Below, in pieces: positions 18,208 to 27,125 of a DNA stretch of 64,000 bases. The stretch's first letter is position 1; each line of letters opens with the position of its first letter. Origin of the DNA: Exiguobacterium sp. Leaf196 (lineage in GTDB: Bacteria > Bacillota > Bacilli > Exiguobacteriales > Exiguobacteriaceae). The stretch spans positions 199,908 through 263,907 of the forward strand of contig NZ_LMPV01000001.1 of NCBI RefSeq assembly GCF_001423965.1. Reading direction: 5' to 3'. The position numbers and the translations under genes were made by a program. The notes under the pieces were generated by a model. That model saw nothing but the letters and a program-made list of their open reading frames with translations, ran no database searches and had not been told where the DNA came from.

Positions 18208-18372
18208 TCATGAATCCTTTTGATCGCGCTTGAGTTCTTCTGGATCTGGATCCGGATGTTGTGTTTCCGCAGGCTTGATTCCGGGATCTGATGTCTCAGC
18301 TGGATCAGGGTCCGGGTGAAGACCAACGTCTGCCTTTTCATCTGGTAAATCATGATTTTTTTCGTTTAACAT
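18208..18372 (-). CDS. Small acidic Asp/Pro-repeat protein (54 aa)
   Basis: A 54-residue open frame encodes a very acidic, proline-rich and probably disordered protein. An eight-residue unit HPDPDPAE (19-26) recurs as HPDPDPEE (39-46), exactly 20 residues apart, and the segments between (TSDPGIKPAETQ) are similarly polar. The DNA of the two units differs at third positions, so the protein repeat is conserved rather than newly copied. AAGGAG lies 10 bases before the ATG, a good SigB-type promoter lies further upstream, and a terminator follows. I do not recognise the family; a stress-induced disordered protein is a reasonable guess. Confidence 0.7.
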   Translation of the reverse strand: MLNEKNHDLPDEKADVGLHPDPDPAETSDPGIKPAETQHPDPDPEELKRDQKDS

Positions 18373-18407
18373 GTCCAGTCATCTCCTTTTATCAGTACGT
18401 AGTAATG

Positions 18408-18432
18408 TTTCCCCGTTTTTTAAATCCAAAAC
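18408..18432 (-). promoter_or_regulatory. SigB-like promoter of the small acidic protein gene
   Basis: On the minus strand GTTTTG, a 13-base spacer, then GGGAAA. This matches the general-stress SigB pattern (GTTTWW, 12-15 bases, GGGWAW) with one mismatch, 36 bases upstream of the start codon. Confidence 0.5.
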
Positions 18433-18557
18433 AATGAGAGTGCATAAGAGTCGTTTTCGAAAACGCGTAAATGATTTCCACGGACAAGAAAGCGAAACCG
18501 GTCGATTTCCTAGGAAATACAGGTTGACTGAAATGGAATGTAAGGAAAATCCAAAAA

Positions 18558-18582
18558 AGCTTCACTAAGTCTTTACAAAAAC
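18558..18582 (+). promoter_or_regulatory. Element A of the glycopolymer cluster (copy 1)
   Basis: AGCTTCACTAAG followed by TCTTTACAAAAAC. A near-identical element lies upstream of wecC (24847-24869). It is followed by hexamers TTGCAA, TTCAAG and TTTGAA at about 11-base steps, which could be a response-regulator site. Its function is inferred only from position and similarity. Confidence 0.35.
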
Positions 18583-18659
18583 CTTGCAAGTCCTTCAAGT
18601 AGCCTTTGAATTGCTTCCGTAGACTAAAAAAGAGTTGAAAAGAGGAAGGGTGTTTACGT

Positions 18660-21284
18660 GTGAGTGATCAAAAATGGAAACGACAAATCATGCAACAACT
18701 GAACTGGGTTCGCGAAGAGAAAAAACGGCTCACAAGCGAGACGACAGCAAGTAAAGAGTCACTCGAAAAACTTCGTCAGCTGGACGTCTTGCGTCTGCCA
18801 ACGGTTCGAACTTCTAAAAACACGACGACACGTTATCAACAAAATAGCCAAGCGTCATTACTAGATCAATTGGATGTCTCACATATTCCGGTACGGACGA
18901 CGACGCGTTATTATGAAAAACGACCAATCGAGATGGCAATCGTCTGCTCGGAATTCATGTATGCCTATTATGAAGATGCCGTTCATCTCCATTATGTCAA
19001 TGCGAACACATTCGAAGAAGTTTTCGAGCGCGAGATTGATCTCTTTTTGGTCGTATCTTCGTGGAAAGGATTACGAGGGGATGATTGGAAAGGTGTCGCC
19101 ACACCAAATTCAAAGAAACGCCAACGGTTACTTTCGATGATGCAGGAAGTCAAAGCTAAAGGAATTCCAGTCGTCTTTCAATCGACGGAAGACCCGAGTA
19201 ACCATGAACGGTTTCAAGACGTGGCTCAAGCTGCCAATTATGTCCTGACTTCAGATGAGGCGATGATTCCTGAATATCGTGTTTTATGTGGACATGATCG
19301 AATCATGGCGATGCCGTTTGGAGTCAATCCATTGATTCACAATCCGATTGGAGCGACACGTAGCCGAAAGAAGGGCGTTTTATTCGCCGGTAGCTGGATG
19401 GCGAAATATCCGGAGCGTGTGAAAGATACGGAGATGTTGTTTGATGGGGTCATGCAGTCTTCGCACGAACTCGATATCGTGGACCGGAATTATCATCTCG
19501 ACTTACCAGCCTATCAGTTTCCGGAACGCTATCAATCACGGGTCGCACCAGCGATTCCTTATGATGCCTTACAACAAGTCAGTAAATGTTATGACTGGGT
19601 CCTGAACCTAAATAGCATCAAATATAGTAAGACGATGTGTGCCCGTCGCGTCTATGAATCGCAAGCACTCGGTAATTTGATCCTGTCGAATTACAGTATC
19701 GCCGTCAACAACGAGTTTCCGAACATCTTCACCGTACATGACGCACAGGAGGCGACGGCGATCGTAGAACGCACATCGCAAGAAGAAATCGAACGTTTAC
19801 GAGCAGAAGGACTTCGTGCCGTCATGACGGAGCATACAGTCTTCGAACGGATGGATCAGATTCTAGCGTTCATTGGACGAGTACCTGAAACACGAAAACA
19901 TCGTTTACTAATCGTTGTCGCTCAGGATGGGGAAGTCATTCGTGACGTGATCAATCGTCAAAGTCTCACACCAGACGAAATCGTCTCAGCGGATGCATTG
20001 ACGGAGCAAACCTATGATCAAGCAGATCTCGTTGCTTGGATGGATGGGCATGAATCTTACGGTGAATATTATTTAGAGGACCTCGTGAATGGCTTTAAAT
20101 ATAGCGATGCCAGCATTGTCCGAAAGGGGAGCCAACATCCATATCATCTACATGAGATGAGCGGTAGCCGAAACGGTGCGATTATCTGGCGGTCAGATAT
20201 CAAATATGACGCGTTCCAAGCAGGTGAATTGAACGGAAAAACGCTGTTGCTCGATCAATTTGAGTGGAACGAGCAGACGGTAGTTCCGACGGATCACACA
20301 CCGCAACTGTCGGTCGTTGTTCCCATCTATAACAATGGGAAACATCTCACGTATAAATGCTTCGCCAGTCTAACACGGATGGATCGATTCATGGAGTCAG
20401 AGATTTTACTCGTAGATGATGGATCGACGGACATAGAGGCACGTCAAGCCGTAGAACGTCTCGCGCGACGTTATGGCAATGTCAGAACCTATTTCTTCGA
20501 GACAGGTGGTAGTGGTAGTGCTTCGCGTCCTCGCAACAAGGGAGTCGAGATGGCACGAGCTGACTATGTGACGTTCCTTGATCCAGATAACGAGGTACTC
20601 AGCGATCGTTATGCCTTTTTGCTTCAGGAATTAGAGAACGATCCCTCACTTGATTTTGTAGCGGGTCATATGAAAAAACTTGCCGAGAAGACGAGTATCA
20701 TCGCCTTGCCGACGATTCGCAAACAAGGACGAACGGTTTGTGAAAATCCAAAAGCTTTTCTATTGAAACATCGCTTTGCGGTACAAAGCATTCAAGCACT
20801 CGTCGTCCGTCGTACCTTCTTGCTCGAACATCAATTGGAACAGGTCGTCGGTGCAGTCGGTCAGGACTCCTTGTTTTTCCAGGAATTGATGCTTCGCGCC
20901 AATCGTGTCTTACTCGTCAATCGGGTCATCCATTATTATTATGCAGCAGTTGCAGGATCGACCGTGAATGCATTGACGGTGAAATTTTTTGAACGCAGTG
21001 TTGTCCGAGAACGGGCACGAGCTGAGAAATTCGCTCGTTATGGAGTGCTTGAGGAATACAAGGAAACACGATTCGAGCATTTCTTCGAGCATTGGTATCT
21101 CGTTAAATTACGCTACTGCAGTGATAAGGATTTCGCACCAAGTGTCGCATTGTTGCGCACAATCATTGGTTTCTATGAACCGATCACATTGACGAACCCG
21201 TTGATCCGTCGATTCATGGAGCTTGCAGACCGTCAGGAGACAGATCGCCTTCAACATCTATTACTTGAGGAGGTGCAGAAATGA
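18660..21284 (+). CDS. Two-domain glycosyltransferase (CgeB-like + GT2)
   Basis: An 874-residue cytoplasmic protein that fuses two glycosyltransferase-type modules. Residues 1-80 are polar and partly helical. About 90-420 resemble the CgeB/DUF3880 GT-B family (VLFAGSWMAKYPERV near 240, CARRVYESQALGNLILSNYS near 326). About 548-750 are a GT-A family 2 domain (LSVVVPIYNNGKHL, then LLVDDGSTD, ASRPRNKGVEMARADYVTFLDPDNE). Such tandem enzymes often add two sugars in turn, which is inference here. The GTG start follows GAGGAAGGGTG. It is the first gene of a unit tightly coupled to the next three genes by 4-base overlaps. Confidence 0.88.
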   Translation: MSDQKWKRQIMQQLNWVREEKKRLTSETTASKESLEKLRQLDVLRLPTVRTSKNTTTRYQQNSQASLLDQLDVSHIPVRTTTRYYEKRPIEMAIVCSEFMYAYYEDAVHLHYVNANTFEEVFEREIDLFLVVSSWKGLRGDDWKGVATPNSKKRQRLLSMMQEVKAKGIPVVFQSTEDPSNHERFQDVAQAANYVLTSDEAMIPEYRVLCGHDRIMAMPFGVNPLIHNPIGATRSRKKGVLFAGSWMAKYPERVKDTEMLFDGVMQSSHELDIVDRNYHLDLPAYQFPERYQSRVAPAIPYDALQQVSKCYDWVLNLNSIKYSKTMCARRVYESQALGNLILSNYSIAVNNEFPNIFTVHDAQEATAIVERTSQEEIERLRAEGLRAVMTEHTVFERMDQILAFIGRVPETRKHRLLIVVAQDGEVIRDVINRQSLTPDEIVSADALTEQTYDQADLVAWMDGHESYGEYYLEDLVNGFKYSDASIVRKGSQHPYHLHEMSGSRNGAIIWRSDIKYDAFQAGELNGKTLLLDQFEWNEQTVVPTDHTPQLSVVVPIYNNGKHLTYKCFASLTRMDRFMESEILLVDDGSTDIEARQAVERLARRYGNVRTYFFETGGSGSASRPRNKGVEMARADYVTFLDPDNEVLSDRYAFLLQELENDPSLDFVAGHMKKLAEKTSIIALPTIRKQGRTVCENPKAFLLKHRFAVQSIQALVVRRTFLLEHQLEQVVGAVGQDSLFFQELMLRANRVLLVNRVIHYYYAAVAGSTVNALTVKFFERSVVRERARAEKFARYGVLEEYKETRFEHFFEHWYLVKLRYCSDKDFAPSVALLRTIIGFYEPITLTNPLIRRFMELADRQETDRLQHLLLEEVQK

Positions 21285-22285
21285 CGGCATCGATGAAGAC
21301 AGCACGACCAAAAGATCAAATCCGAGCAGCTTACTACGATCAATTAGGGGGGGTATTCGGTAAAAAAGTGCGCGCGCGTGTTCACTGGATCGTTCGACAA
21401 GCAAAAGGGGAGCACATTTTAGATATCGGTTGTTCCGGTGGAGTTGTTCCGATTTTGCTTGGACGGGAAGGGAAACATGTCGTCGGGATCGATGTATTAC
21501 CAGAAGCGATCATCGAGGCCAAACAAGCGTTACTGGAGGAACCAACATCCGTAAAAGAAAAAGTGGAATTACATGAAGCAAATGTCATGACGTACACACC
21601 TGACATTCAATTCGATACAGTCTTGATGACGGAAGTACTGGAGCATATCGGGGAGCCGGAACGCTTCATCGCCCGTGCCGTCTCCTTCATCGCACCAGAA
21701 GGACGACTCGTCATCACAGTCCCATTTGGAGTGAACGATTATGCGGATCACAAACGGACGTATTATTTAAACCGACTGCTTGAACAGTTGACACCCTTCG
21801 GTAAAATCGAGACGGTCGAGCGGATTGATAAGTGGCTAGGGATCACGATTCAAGTCTATCCGGAACCTCGAGAGGGTCGAGCCATTTTATCAGCGGAAGT
21901 CGAATGGCTCGAAGACGCCTTTGAAGAGGTGGAACGATTGCATCTTGCAACGATCATTGATTTAAAACGCAAGCAACAGAATCTAGAACGAAAAGTACAG
22001 CGGTTAGCGGAACAAACAGATTTATTCGAGCAAGCACAAGCGGAATCACTACGTCATGAACAGCAATTACAGGAACAGCGTGAACAATATAAGATGCTCG
22101 AAGAACAATATGCCGCACTTCTTGATCGATTCGAAGCGTCATTGGTGTCAAATCTAGAATTGCTGGAGGTGAATGCATCATGGAAATCAAAATACCGCTC
22201 ACTCGCGCGTTCAAAGCTCGGAAAAATCGTCGTCCGCTACTGGAAGTTCCGACGTCAACTCAAACAGCGCCGGAGTCGTCGATGA
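21281..22285 (+). CDS. SAM methyltransferase with C-terminal coiled coil
   Basis: A 334-residue protein. Residues 15-200 form a class I methyltransferase: motif I HILDIGCSGGVVP (45-57), VVGIDVLPEAI, and LMTEVLEHIGEPERF. From about 206 to 295 follows a continuous Glu/Gln/Leu-rich coiled coil, then a strongly basic tail (YWKFRRQLKQRRSRR). The gene overlaps both neighbours by 4 bases. In ABC-exported O antigens, WbdD-type proteins join a terminating methyltransferase to a coiled coil that sets chain length; the same two features and the same kind of cluster occur here, but WbdD's kinase domain is absent. Function by this analogy is a hypothesis. Confidence 0.82.
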   Translation: MTASMKTARPKDQIRAAYYDQLGGVFGKKVRARVHWIVRQAKGEHILDIGCSGGVVPILLGREGKHVVGIDVLPEAIIEAKQALLEEPTSVKEKVELHEANVMTYTPDIQFDTVLMTEVLEHIGEPERFIARAVSFIAPEGRLVITVPFGVNDYADHKRTYYLNRLLEQLTPFGKIETVERIDKWLGITIQVYPEPREGRAILSAEVEWLEDAFEEVERLHLATIIDLKRKQQNLERKVQRLAEQTDLFEQAQAESLRHEQQLQEQREQYKMLEEQYAALLDRFEASLVSNLELLEVNASWKSKYRSLARSKLGKIVVRYWKFRRQLKQRRSRR

Positions 22286-23496
22286 ACGTCTTGATGATTT
22301 GTCAAAATTTCTATCCGGAAATTGGCAGTGCGGCAAACCGAATGAAGAATATCTTCAAGCGGATGGAACAAGCGGGAAGTGACGTTCATGTCCTGACGTC
22401 AGAACCGCTTTATCCGACGGCAGAACTTTATACGGACTCGATGTTCTGGGATGAACCGAGCCTCGACATGGCACATGTGACTCGTATCCAACCGCGTGAC
22501 GTCCGGGCGACGAATAATTTATGGCGGCGCCTTCGCTTGTTCGTGGAACAATTCGTACTTGCGGTGAAAGAGGTTCGACATGATCCAAAATCCTACGCCT
22601 ACATCTATGCGACGACGCCGTCTATCTTCATGGGGCTTGTCGGGGTCGTCGCGAAACATGTCAAAAAGGCTCCTTTGATTCTTGATGTGCGTGATTTATG
22701 GCCAGAATCGTTGATTGGCGTCGGCATTACGAAATCGCGTCTCTTATTGACTCCGCTCTACTGGCTTGAAAAGTGGATGTATCGACAGGCGGATCAATTG
22801 GTCATCAACAGTGAAGGTTTTCGATCGTATATCGAAGGACGAGGCATTGCACCGGAAAAAATTCATTATATCCCGAACTCGATCGAGGAAAACGAGTGGT
22901 TAATCAAACGTCGAAAAGTATCGGAACAAGTTCGCGTCGTGTATACAGGGAATATCGGGCTCGCGCAAGATGTATTCTTGTTACTCGATGTCGCACAGGA
23001 ACTTCAGCAGGAGCAAGATATCTGCTTTCAAGTCGTCGGTTATGGTTATCACAAACAAACGTTCGAACGACTCGTTAAGGAACGAGGATTGACGAATATC
23101 GAGTTTCTTGACGCGATGCCACGCTGGGATGCATTGAAACAACTCGCGAAGAGTGACATTGCCTTTGCGACACTCGTCGAGAGTACAGCGTTCGATACAG
23201 TGACACCAGGCAAAATCATCGACTACATGGCGATGGGCTGTGCCATCGTTGGTGCGGTATCCGGTCATGCGGCGCATGTCATCGAAGAAGCAGGAGCTGG
23301 GTATGTCTCGATCCAGCGTAAAAAGGAAGAAATCGTTGCACAAATCCTTGAGTTATCTAGAAATCCAGAGAAACGTGCAGTGATGGGACGGGCAGGTGTA
23401 GATTACGTCCAACGCCATTTCGATTGGGAACAGAATGAACAGCGCTTGTTTGAAGCAATCAAACAAACGCAGTCACGAAAGGCGGTCGCAGAATGA
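22282..23496 (+). CDS. GT4-family glycosyltransferase (WbuB-like)
   Basis: A 404-residue GT-B glycosyltransferase. The N-terminal acceptor domain (MNVLMICQNFYPEIGSAANRM) and the DVRDLWPESLIGVG motif are typical of WbuB/WcaI-like enzymes; the donor domain has VVYTGNIGLAQD and, near the end, TPGKIIDYMAMGCAIVGAVSG. These enzymes use nucleotide sugars and work at the cytoplasmic membrane face on lipid-linked chains. I place the start at 22282, where the ATG overlaps the previous stop (ATGA); an upstream in-frame start lies inside the methyltransferase gene. The sugar is unknown; ManNAc or GlcNAc derivatives are plausible given wecB and wecC nearby. Confidence 0.9.
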   Translation: MNVLMICQNFYPEIGSAANRMKNIFKRMEQAGSDVHVLTSEPLYPTAELYTDSMFWDEPSLDMAHVTRIQPRDVRATNNLWRRLRLFVEQFVLAVKEVRHDPKSYAYIYATTPSIFMGLVGVVAKHVKKAPLILDVRDLWPESLIGVGITKSRLLLTPLYWLEKWMYRQADQLVINSEGFRSYIEGRGIAPEKIHYIPNSIEENEWLIKRRKVSEQVRVVYTGNIGLAQDVFLLLDVAQELQQEQDICFQVVGYGYHKQTFERLVKERGLTNIEFLDAMPRWDALKQLAKSDIAFATLVESTAFDTVTPGKIIDYMAMGCAIVGAVSGHAAHVIEEAGAGYVSIQRKKEEIVAQILELSRNPEKRAVMGRAGVDYVQRHFDWEQNEQRLFEAIKQTQSRKAVAE

Positions 23497-24746
23497 AACG
23501 CATTGGAATGTTTGTTTGGAATCCTTTTACGAATGACGCCCGTGTCTTACGTGAATGTACGGCACTCGCCGAAGCAGGACACTGCGTGGATCTATACTGC
23601 TTAAATGACGGCACACTTCCGGAAGTCGAATTTCCGATGCCGGGGTTTCGCGTCATTCGAATCGACCGGACGCCACCTTTTGCAAGGTGGCTCCCGTTCT
23701 TTCGCAAACAAAAAAAACGGACACTTGCTATCGGAGTGATTGGTGCGCTTCTTGCACCTTGGCTCATTCCCGTGATGATCGTGCTCTTTTTGCTCATGCG
23801 AAGTCGATTCATCCGTTACGCCCTGTACAACAGTTTTGGCATTCTTCGCATGACACGTGCTGCCCGGAAGCATAATTACGACGTCATGCATGCGAATGAT
23901 GTCAATACATTACCGCAAGCGATTGGGGCGGCACGTGGTACAAAAATCGTCTACGATTCACATGAAGTCCAAACCGATCGGACAGGCTATGGTAGCATGC
24001 AAGGGAAACTAGAACGGTGGCTGCTTCACTTCGTCGACCAGACCATCGTTGAAAATGACACGCGTGCAGATTATCACCAGAAGTTATACGGAACACGACC
24101 GTCCGTCTTACACAATTATCCGTTTTACGAATCAGACGTTCCGCAACCGCGACCGTTGCGAGAAGAGTTAGCACTTGCATCAGATGAGCCGATTTTATTA
24201 TATCAAGGTGGGATTCAGGAAGGTCGTGGACTAGAGCGGCTCATTGAAGCAATGCCGTTCATCGATCGTGGAACATTGATTTTCGTTGGAGATGGAAAAT
24301 TAAAAGAAAAACTGATGCAACTGGCTGCGCAATCATCGGAAAAGTCTCGCATCCGCTTCATTGAGAAGGTTCCGCTTGCTGAACTACCAAGCTATACGGC
24401 AGCGGCGACTGTCGGCTTTCAGGTCCTTCAAAACGTCTGCTTCAATCATTATTCAGCTTCTTCGAATAAACTATTCGAATACATGGCAGCGTTAATTCCT
24501 GTCGTTGCGGCAGACTTACCGGAAATCCGTCGTGTCGTCGAAACAGAAGGAATCGGTTTGATCGTCGATGTCGAATCGCCGCATAGTATCGCCGAGGCGG
24601 TCAATCGTCTAGTGAAGGATAAGAGCTTGCGCGGAGTGATGCAGGAGCGAGCAAGCGTAGCAAGGAGACAATACAACTGGGAGCAAGAAAAAGGCCGACT
24701 TCTTGCTGTCTATGACTCGATTTTCATGGAATCTGGGACAAAATAA
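23493..24746 (+). CDS. GT4-family glycosyltransferase
   Basis: A 417-residue GT-B glycosyltransferase, overlapping the previous gene by 4 bases. N-terminal MKRIGMFVWNPFTNDARVL with DLYCLND; a hydrophobic segment at about 85-105 (GVIGALLAPWLIPVMIVLFLL) that probably dips into the membrane; IVYDSHEVQTDRTGY; and the donor-binding half with LLYQGGIQEGRGLERLIEAM and SSNKLFEYMAALIPVV carrying the conserved Glu. It is the last gene of this transcription unit, ended by a terminator. Donor and acceptor cannot be told from sequence. Confidence 0.9.
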   Translation: MKRIGMFVWNPFTNDARVLRECTALAEAGHCVDLYCLNDGTLPEVEFPMPGFRVIRIDRTPPFARWLPFFRKQKKRTLAIGVIGALLAPWLIPVMIVLFLLMRSRFIRYALYNSFGILRMTRAARKHNYDVMHANDVNTLPQAIGAARGTKIVYDSHEVQTDRTGYGSMQGKLERWLLHFVDQTIVENDTRADYHQKLYGTRPSVLHNYPFYESDVPQPRPLREELALASDEPILLYQGGIQEGRGLERLIEAMPFIDRGTLIFVGDGKLKEKLMQLAAQSSEKSRIRFIEKVPLAELPSYTAAATVGFQVLQNVCFNHYSASSNKLFEYMAALIPVVAADLPEIRRVVETEGIGLIVDVESPHSIAEAVNRLVKDKSLRGVMQERASVARRQYNWEQEKGRLLAVYDSIFMESGTK

Positions 24747-24758
24747 GAAAAATAGTCA

Positions 24759-24815
24759 ACGACTCGAAGGGAAATCCACGTGGAATGAAGGTGGATTCTT
24801 GACGGGTCGTTTTGT
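24759..24815 (+). terminator. Terminator ending the first glycopolymer unit
   Basis: A two-part hairpin: ACGAC with GTCGT outside and AATCCAC with GTGGATT inside, ending in TTTTGTTTG. Confidence 0.7.
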
Positions 24816-24846
24816 TTGATATGAATGGCAACGAAGTATTCGTGAA

Positions 24847-24869
24847 AGCTTCATAAGATTTACAAAAAC
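24847..24869 (+). promoter_or_regulatory. Element A of the glycopolymer cluster (copy 2)
   Basis: AAGCTTCATAAG followed by ATTTACAAAAAC, nearly the same as 18558-18582. It lies 156 bases before the wecC start, in an otherwise gene-free 278-base gap. A shared operator or promoter element is likely but not proven. Confidence 0.35.
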
Positions 24870-25024
24870 AATAGAAAACGCTGGAAATGTAAGGTCTGTG
24901 AAGAATGGTTTAAGAGATGGTTAGAAGCATTGGAAAGCAAAGGAAATGTCGTTATGGTCTAGTTACAGCCAAGCCACAGACCGTTCGTTGGCTAGTATGA
25001 CTAACTCGATGGAGGAATGACAAA

Positions 25025-26317
25025 ATGAAACTTTGCACAATCGGACTAGGATATATTGGATTACCTTCTTCGGCGATGTTCGCGGATCACGGCACGGAGG
25101 TCGTCGGTGTCGACATCGATCCACACATCGTCAATCTTCTGAACACGGGAACGATTCATATTGAGGAACCAGGACTCGAGGATGTCATCAAACGAGTCGT
25201 CGCTAACGGAAAATTCCGAGCGACACTTACGCCAGAACGGGCCGATGTTTTCTTAATCGCCGTCCCGACGCCGAACTTGAACGATACGTATAAATCATGT
25301 GATTTAAAATACGTCGTGTCAGCCGTCAACAACATGTTGCCGTTCCTTGAAAAAGGAAACGTCGTCATCGTTGAATCGACGATCGCGCCACGCACTATGG
25401 ACGATCATGTTCGTCCACTGATTGAAGAAGCCGGCTTTACGATCGGTGAAGACGTCTATGTCGTTCATTGCCCAGAGCGTGTGTTACCAGGGCAGATCTT
25501 ACACGAGCTCGTTCATAACAACCGGATCGTTGGAGGATTGACACCGGCATGTGCAGAGGTAGGAGCAGCCGTCTATGAAACATTCGTTCAAGGAGAAATC
25601 GTTCGGACCGACGCGAAGACAGCCGAAATGTCGAAATTGATGGAAAATACGTTCCGTGATGTCAACATCGCACTGGCAAATGAATTGACGCAAGTATGTC
25701 ACCAGCTTGAGATCAACGTCTTAGATGTCATCGAGATGGCAAACATGCACCCACGTGTGAACTTGCATCATCCAGGACCGGGTGTAGGTGGTCACTGTCT
25801 CGCAGTCGATCCGTACTTCATCGTCGCAAAAGTCCCATCACTTGCACGCATCATTCATACGGCACGACAAACGAACGTCCAAATGCCACAATTCGTCGCT
25901 GAACAAGCCGCTCGTCTCGTCGGTTCACGTGTTCGTCCAAAAATCGCTGTCTTCGGTGTGACGTATAAAGGAAATGTTGACGATATGCGCGAGAGCCCAG
26001 CTGTCGAAGTCATTGAACAATTGCTCGATCGTGGACTCGATGTCGCGGTCTGTGATCCACACGTCGAGCATTCCATCTCGACACGCTTTGAACTCGTTGA
26101 TGAAATCGAAGCGATCCAAGACGCCGATCTAGCACTCGTCTTAGTCGACCACGATGAGTTCAAACAATTCGATTCACGTCGTTTCGCAAACTACATGCGG
26201 ACACCGTTACTCTTCGATACAAAAGGAATTGTCCGTGAACTCGATGCGGTCAAGGTCCTCAACTTCGGTAACTTGCATACGCACCGCGTGACGGAAGTGG
26301 ATGCAAAAGCAATATGA
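25025..26317 (+). CDS. wecC: UDP-N-acetyl-D-mannosamine dehydrogenase
   Basis: WecC oxidises UDP-ManNAc to UDP-ManNAcA with two NAD+. The 430-residue protein has the N-terminal NAD domain (CTIGLGYIGLPSSAMFADHG), the central domain with LMENTFRDVNIALANEL, the catalytic cysteine (Cys258 in GVGGHCLAVDPYF) and the C-terminal UDP-binding domain (VTYKGNVDDMRESPA). These match WecC/CapL/MnaB enzymes better than UDP-glucose dehydrogenase. GGAGG precedes the ATG. It opens the second glycopolymer unit and overlaps the ABC permease gene by 4 bases; its substrate would come from WecB, encoded three genes later. Confidence 0.95.
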   Translation: MKLCTIGLGYIGLPSSAMFADHGTEVVGVDIDPHIVNLLNTGTIHIEEPGLEDVIKRVVANGKFRATLTPERADVFLIAVPTPNLNDTYKSCDLKYVVSAVNNMLPFLEKGNVVIVESTIAPRTMDDHVRPLIEEAGFTIGEDVYVVHCPERVLPGQILHELVHNNRIVGGLTPACAEVGAAVYETFVQGEIVRTDAKTAEMSKLMENTFRDVNIALANELTQVCHQLEINVLDVIEMANMHPRVNLHHPGPGVGGHCLAVDPYFIVAKVPSLARIIHTARQTNVQMPQFVAEQAARLVGSRVRPKIAVFGVTYKGNVDDMRESPAVEVIEQLLDRGLDVAVCDPHVEHSISTRFELVDEIEAIQDADLALVLVDHDEFKQFDSRRFANYMRTPLLFDTKGIVRELDAVKVLNFGNLHTHRVTEVDAKAI

Positions 26318-27114
26318 ACGCGTTACGAACGATTGGAGGGGAGCTGAAAGATCATCTGTATCTGATCTTTCGGCTGTCACTCTATGAAACAAAAAGTCAG
26401 TATAGCATGCAGTATTTAGGTTGGTTTTGGGAGATCATGACGCCACTCCTCCAGATCGGGGTGTACTGGGTCGTCTTTGGTTTTGGAATCCGTGGTGGAC
26501 ATCCTGTCGATGGAATTCCATTCGTCTTTTGGCTCGTTAGTGGACTGATCGCATGGTTCTTCATCGGAAGCACGATTCCAAGTGGATCACGGTCGATCTA
26601 CGGTCGGGTCGCGCTCGTCTCTAAAATGCATTTTCCGTTGAGTACGATTCCGGCATATGTCATTTTGGCTCAATTCTATCGACACCTTGCGATGATTGCC
26701 CTGACGATCGTTTTAGGAAGTGCATTTGGTTACTTCCCAGGATGGCATACGCTCGAGCTGTTTTATATCGTTCCAGCCGGCGTCATCTTTCTTTATGCCG
26801 TCTCGTTGTTATTGTCGGCTCTTGCTACGATGATCCGAGACGTCCAGAACATGGTGACATCCGCGATAAGGATGCTGATGTATTTAACGCCGATCATGTG
26901 GATTCCCCCAGAACATTCACTGTTTAAGATGCTATTGATGTTGAATCCACTCGTCTATTTGATTGAGGGGTACCGCTCCGCCTTGATCGGAACCGGTTAC
27001 TTGATGGATCACATCTGGTATGGCGCTTATTTTTGGAGTGTGACACTCGGTATCCTGCTCGTCGGAGCAGCGGTCCATATTCGTTTCCGACGCTACTTCA
27101 TTGATTATGTATAG
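26314..27114 (+). CDS. Polysaccharide ABC exporter permease (TagG-like)
   Basis: A 266-residue ABC-2 type permease with six predicted membrane helices, of the TagG/RfbD/KpsM group that exports lipid-linked wall polymers. Typical are the N-terminal YETKSQYSMQYLGWFWEIMTPLLQIGVYW stretch, GRVALVSKMHFPLSTIPAYVI and MLMYLTPIMWIPP. It overlaps wecC by 4 bases and lies 11 bases before the matching ATPase gene. The pair would move the finished, undecaprenyl-linked chain across the membrane, so no flippase/polymerase pair is needed. The class is certain; the cargo is inferred from the cluster. Confidence 0.93.
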   Translation: MNALRTIGGELKDHLYLIFRLSLYETKSQYSMQYLGWFWEIMTPLLQIGVYWVVFGFGIRGGHPVDGIPFVFWLVSGLIAWFFIGSTIPSGSRSIYGRVALVSKMHFPLSTIPAYVILAQFYRHLAMIALTIVLGSAFGYFPGWHTLELFYIVPAGVIFLYAVSLLLSALATMIRDVQNMVTSAIRMLMYLTPIMWIPPEHSLFKMLLMLNPLVYLIEGYRSALIGTGYLMDHIWYGAYFWSVTLGILLVGAAVHIRFRRYFIDYV

Positions 27115-27125
27115 GAGGAAAGACG

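Noticed and set aside
18371-18598. Open frames on both strands upstream of the first glycosyltransferase gene
   Set aside because: They run through the SigB-like promoter and element A and show no coding features or ribosome sites.
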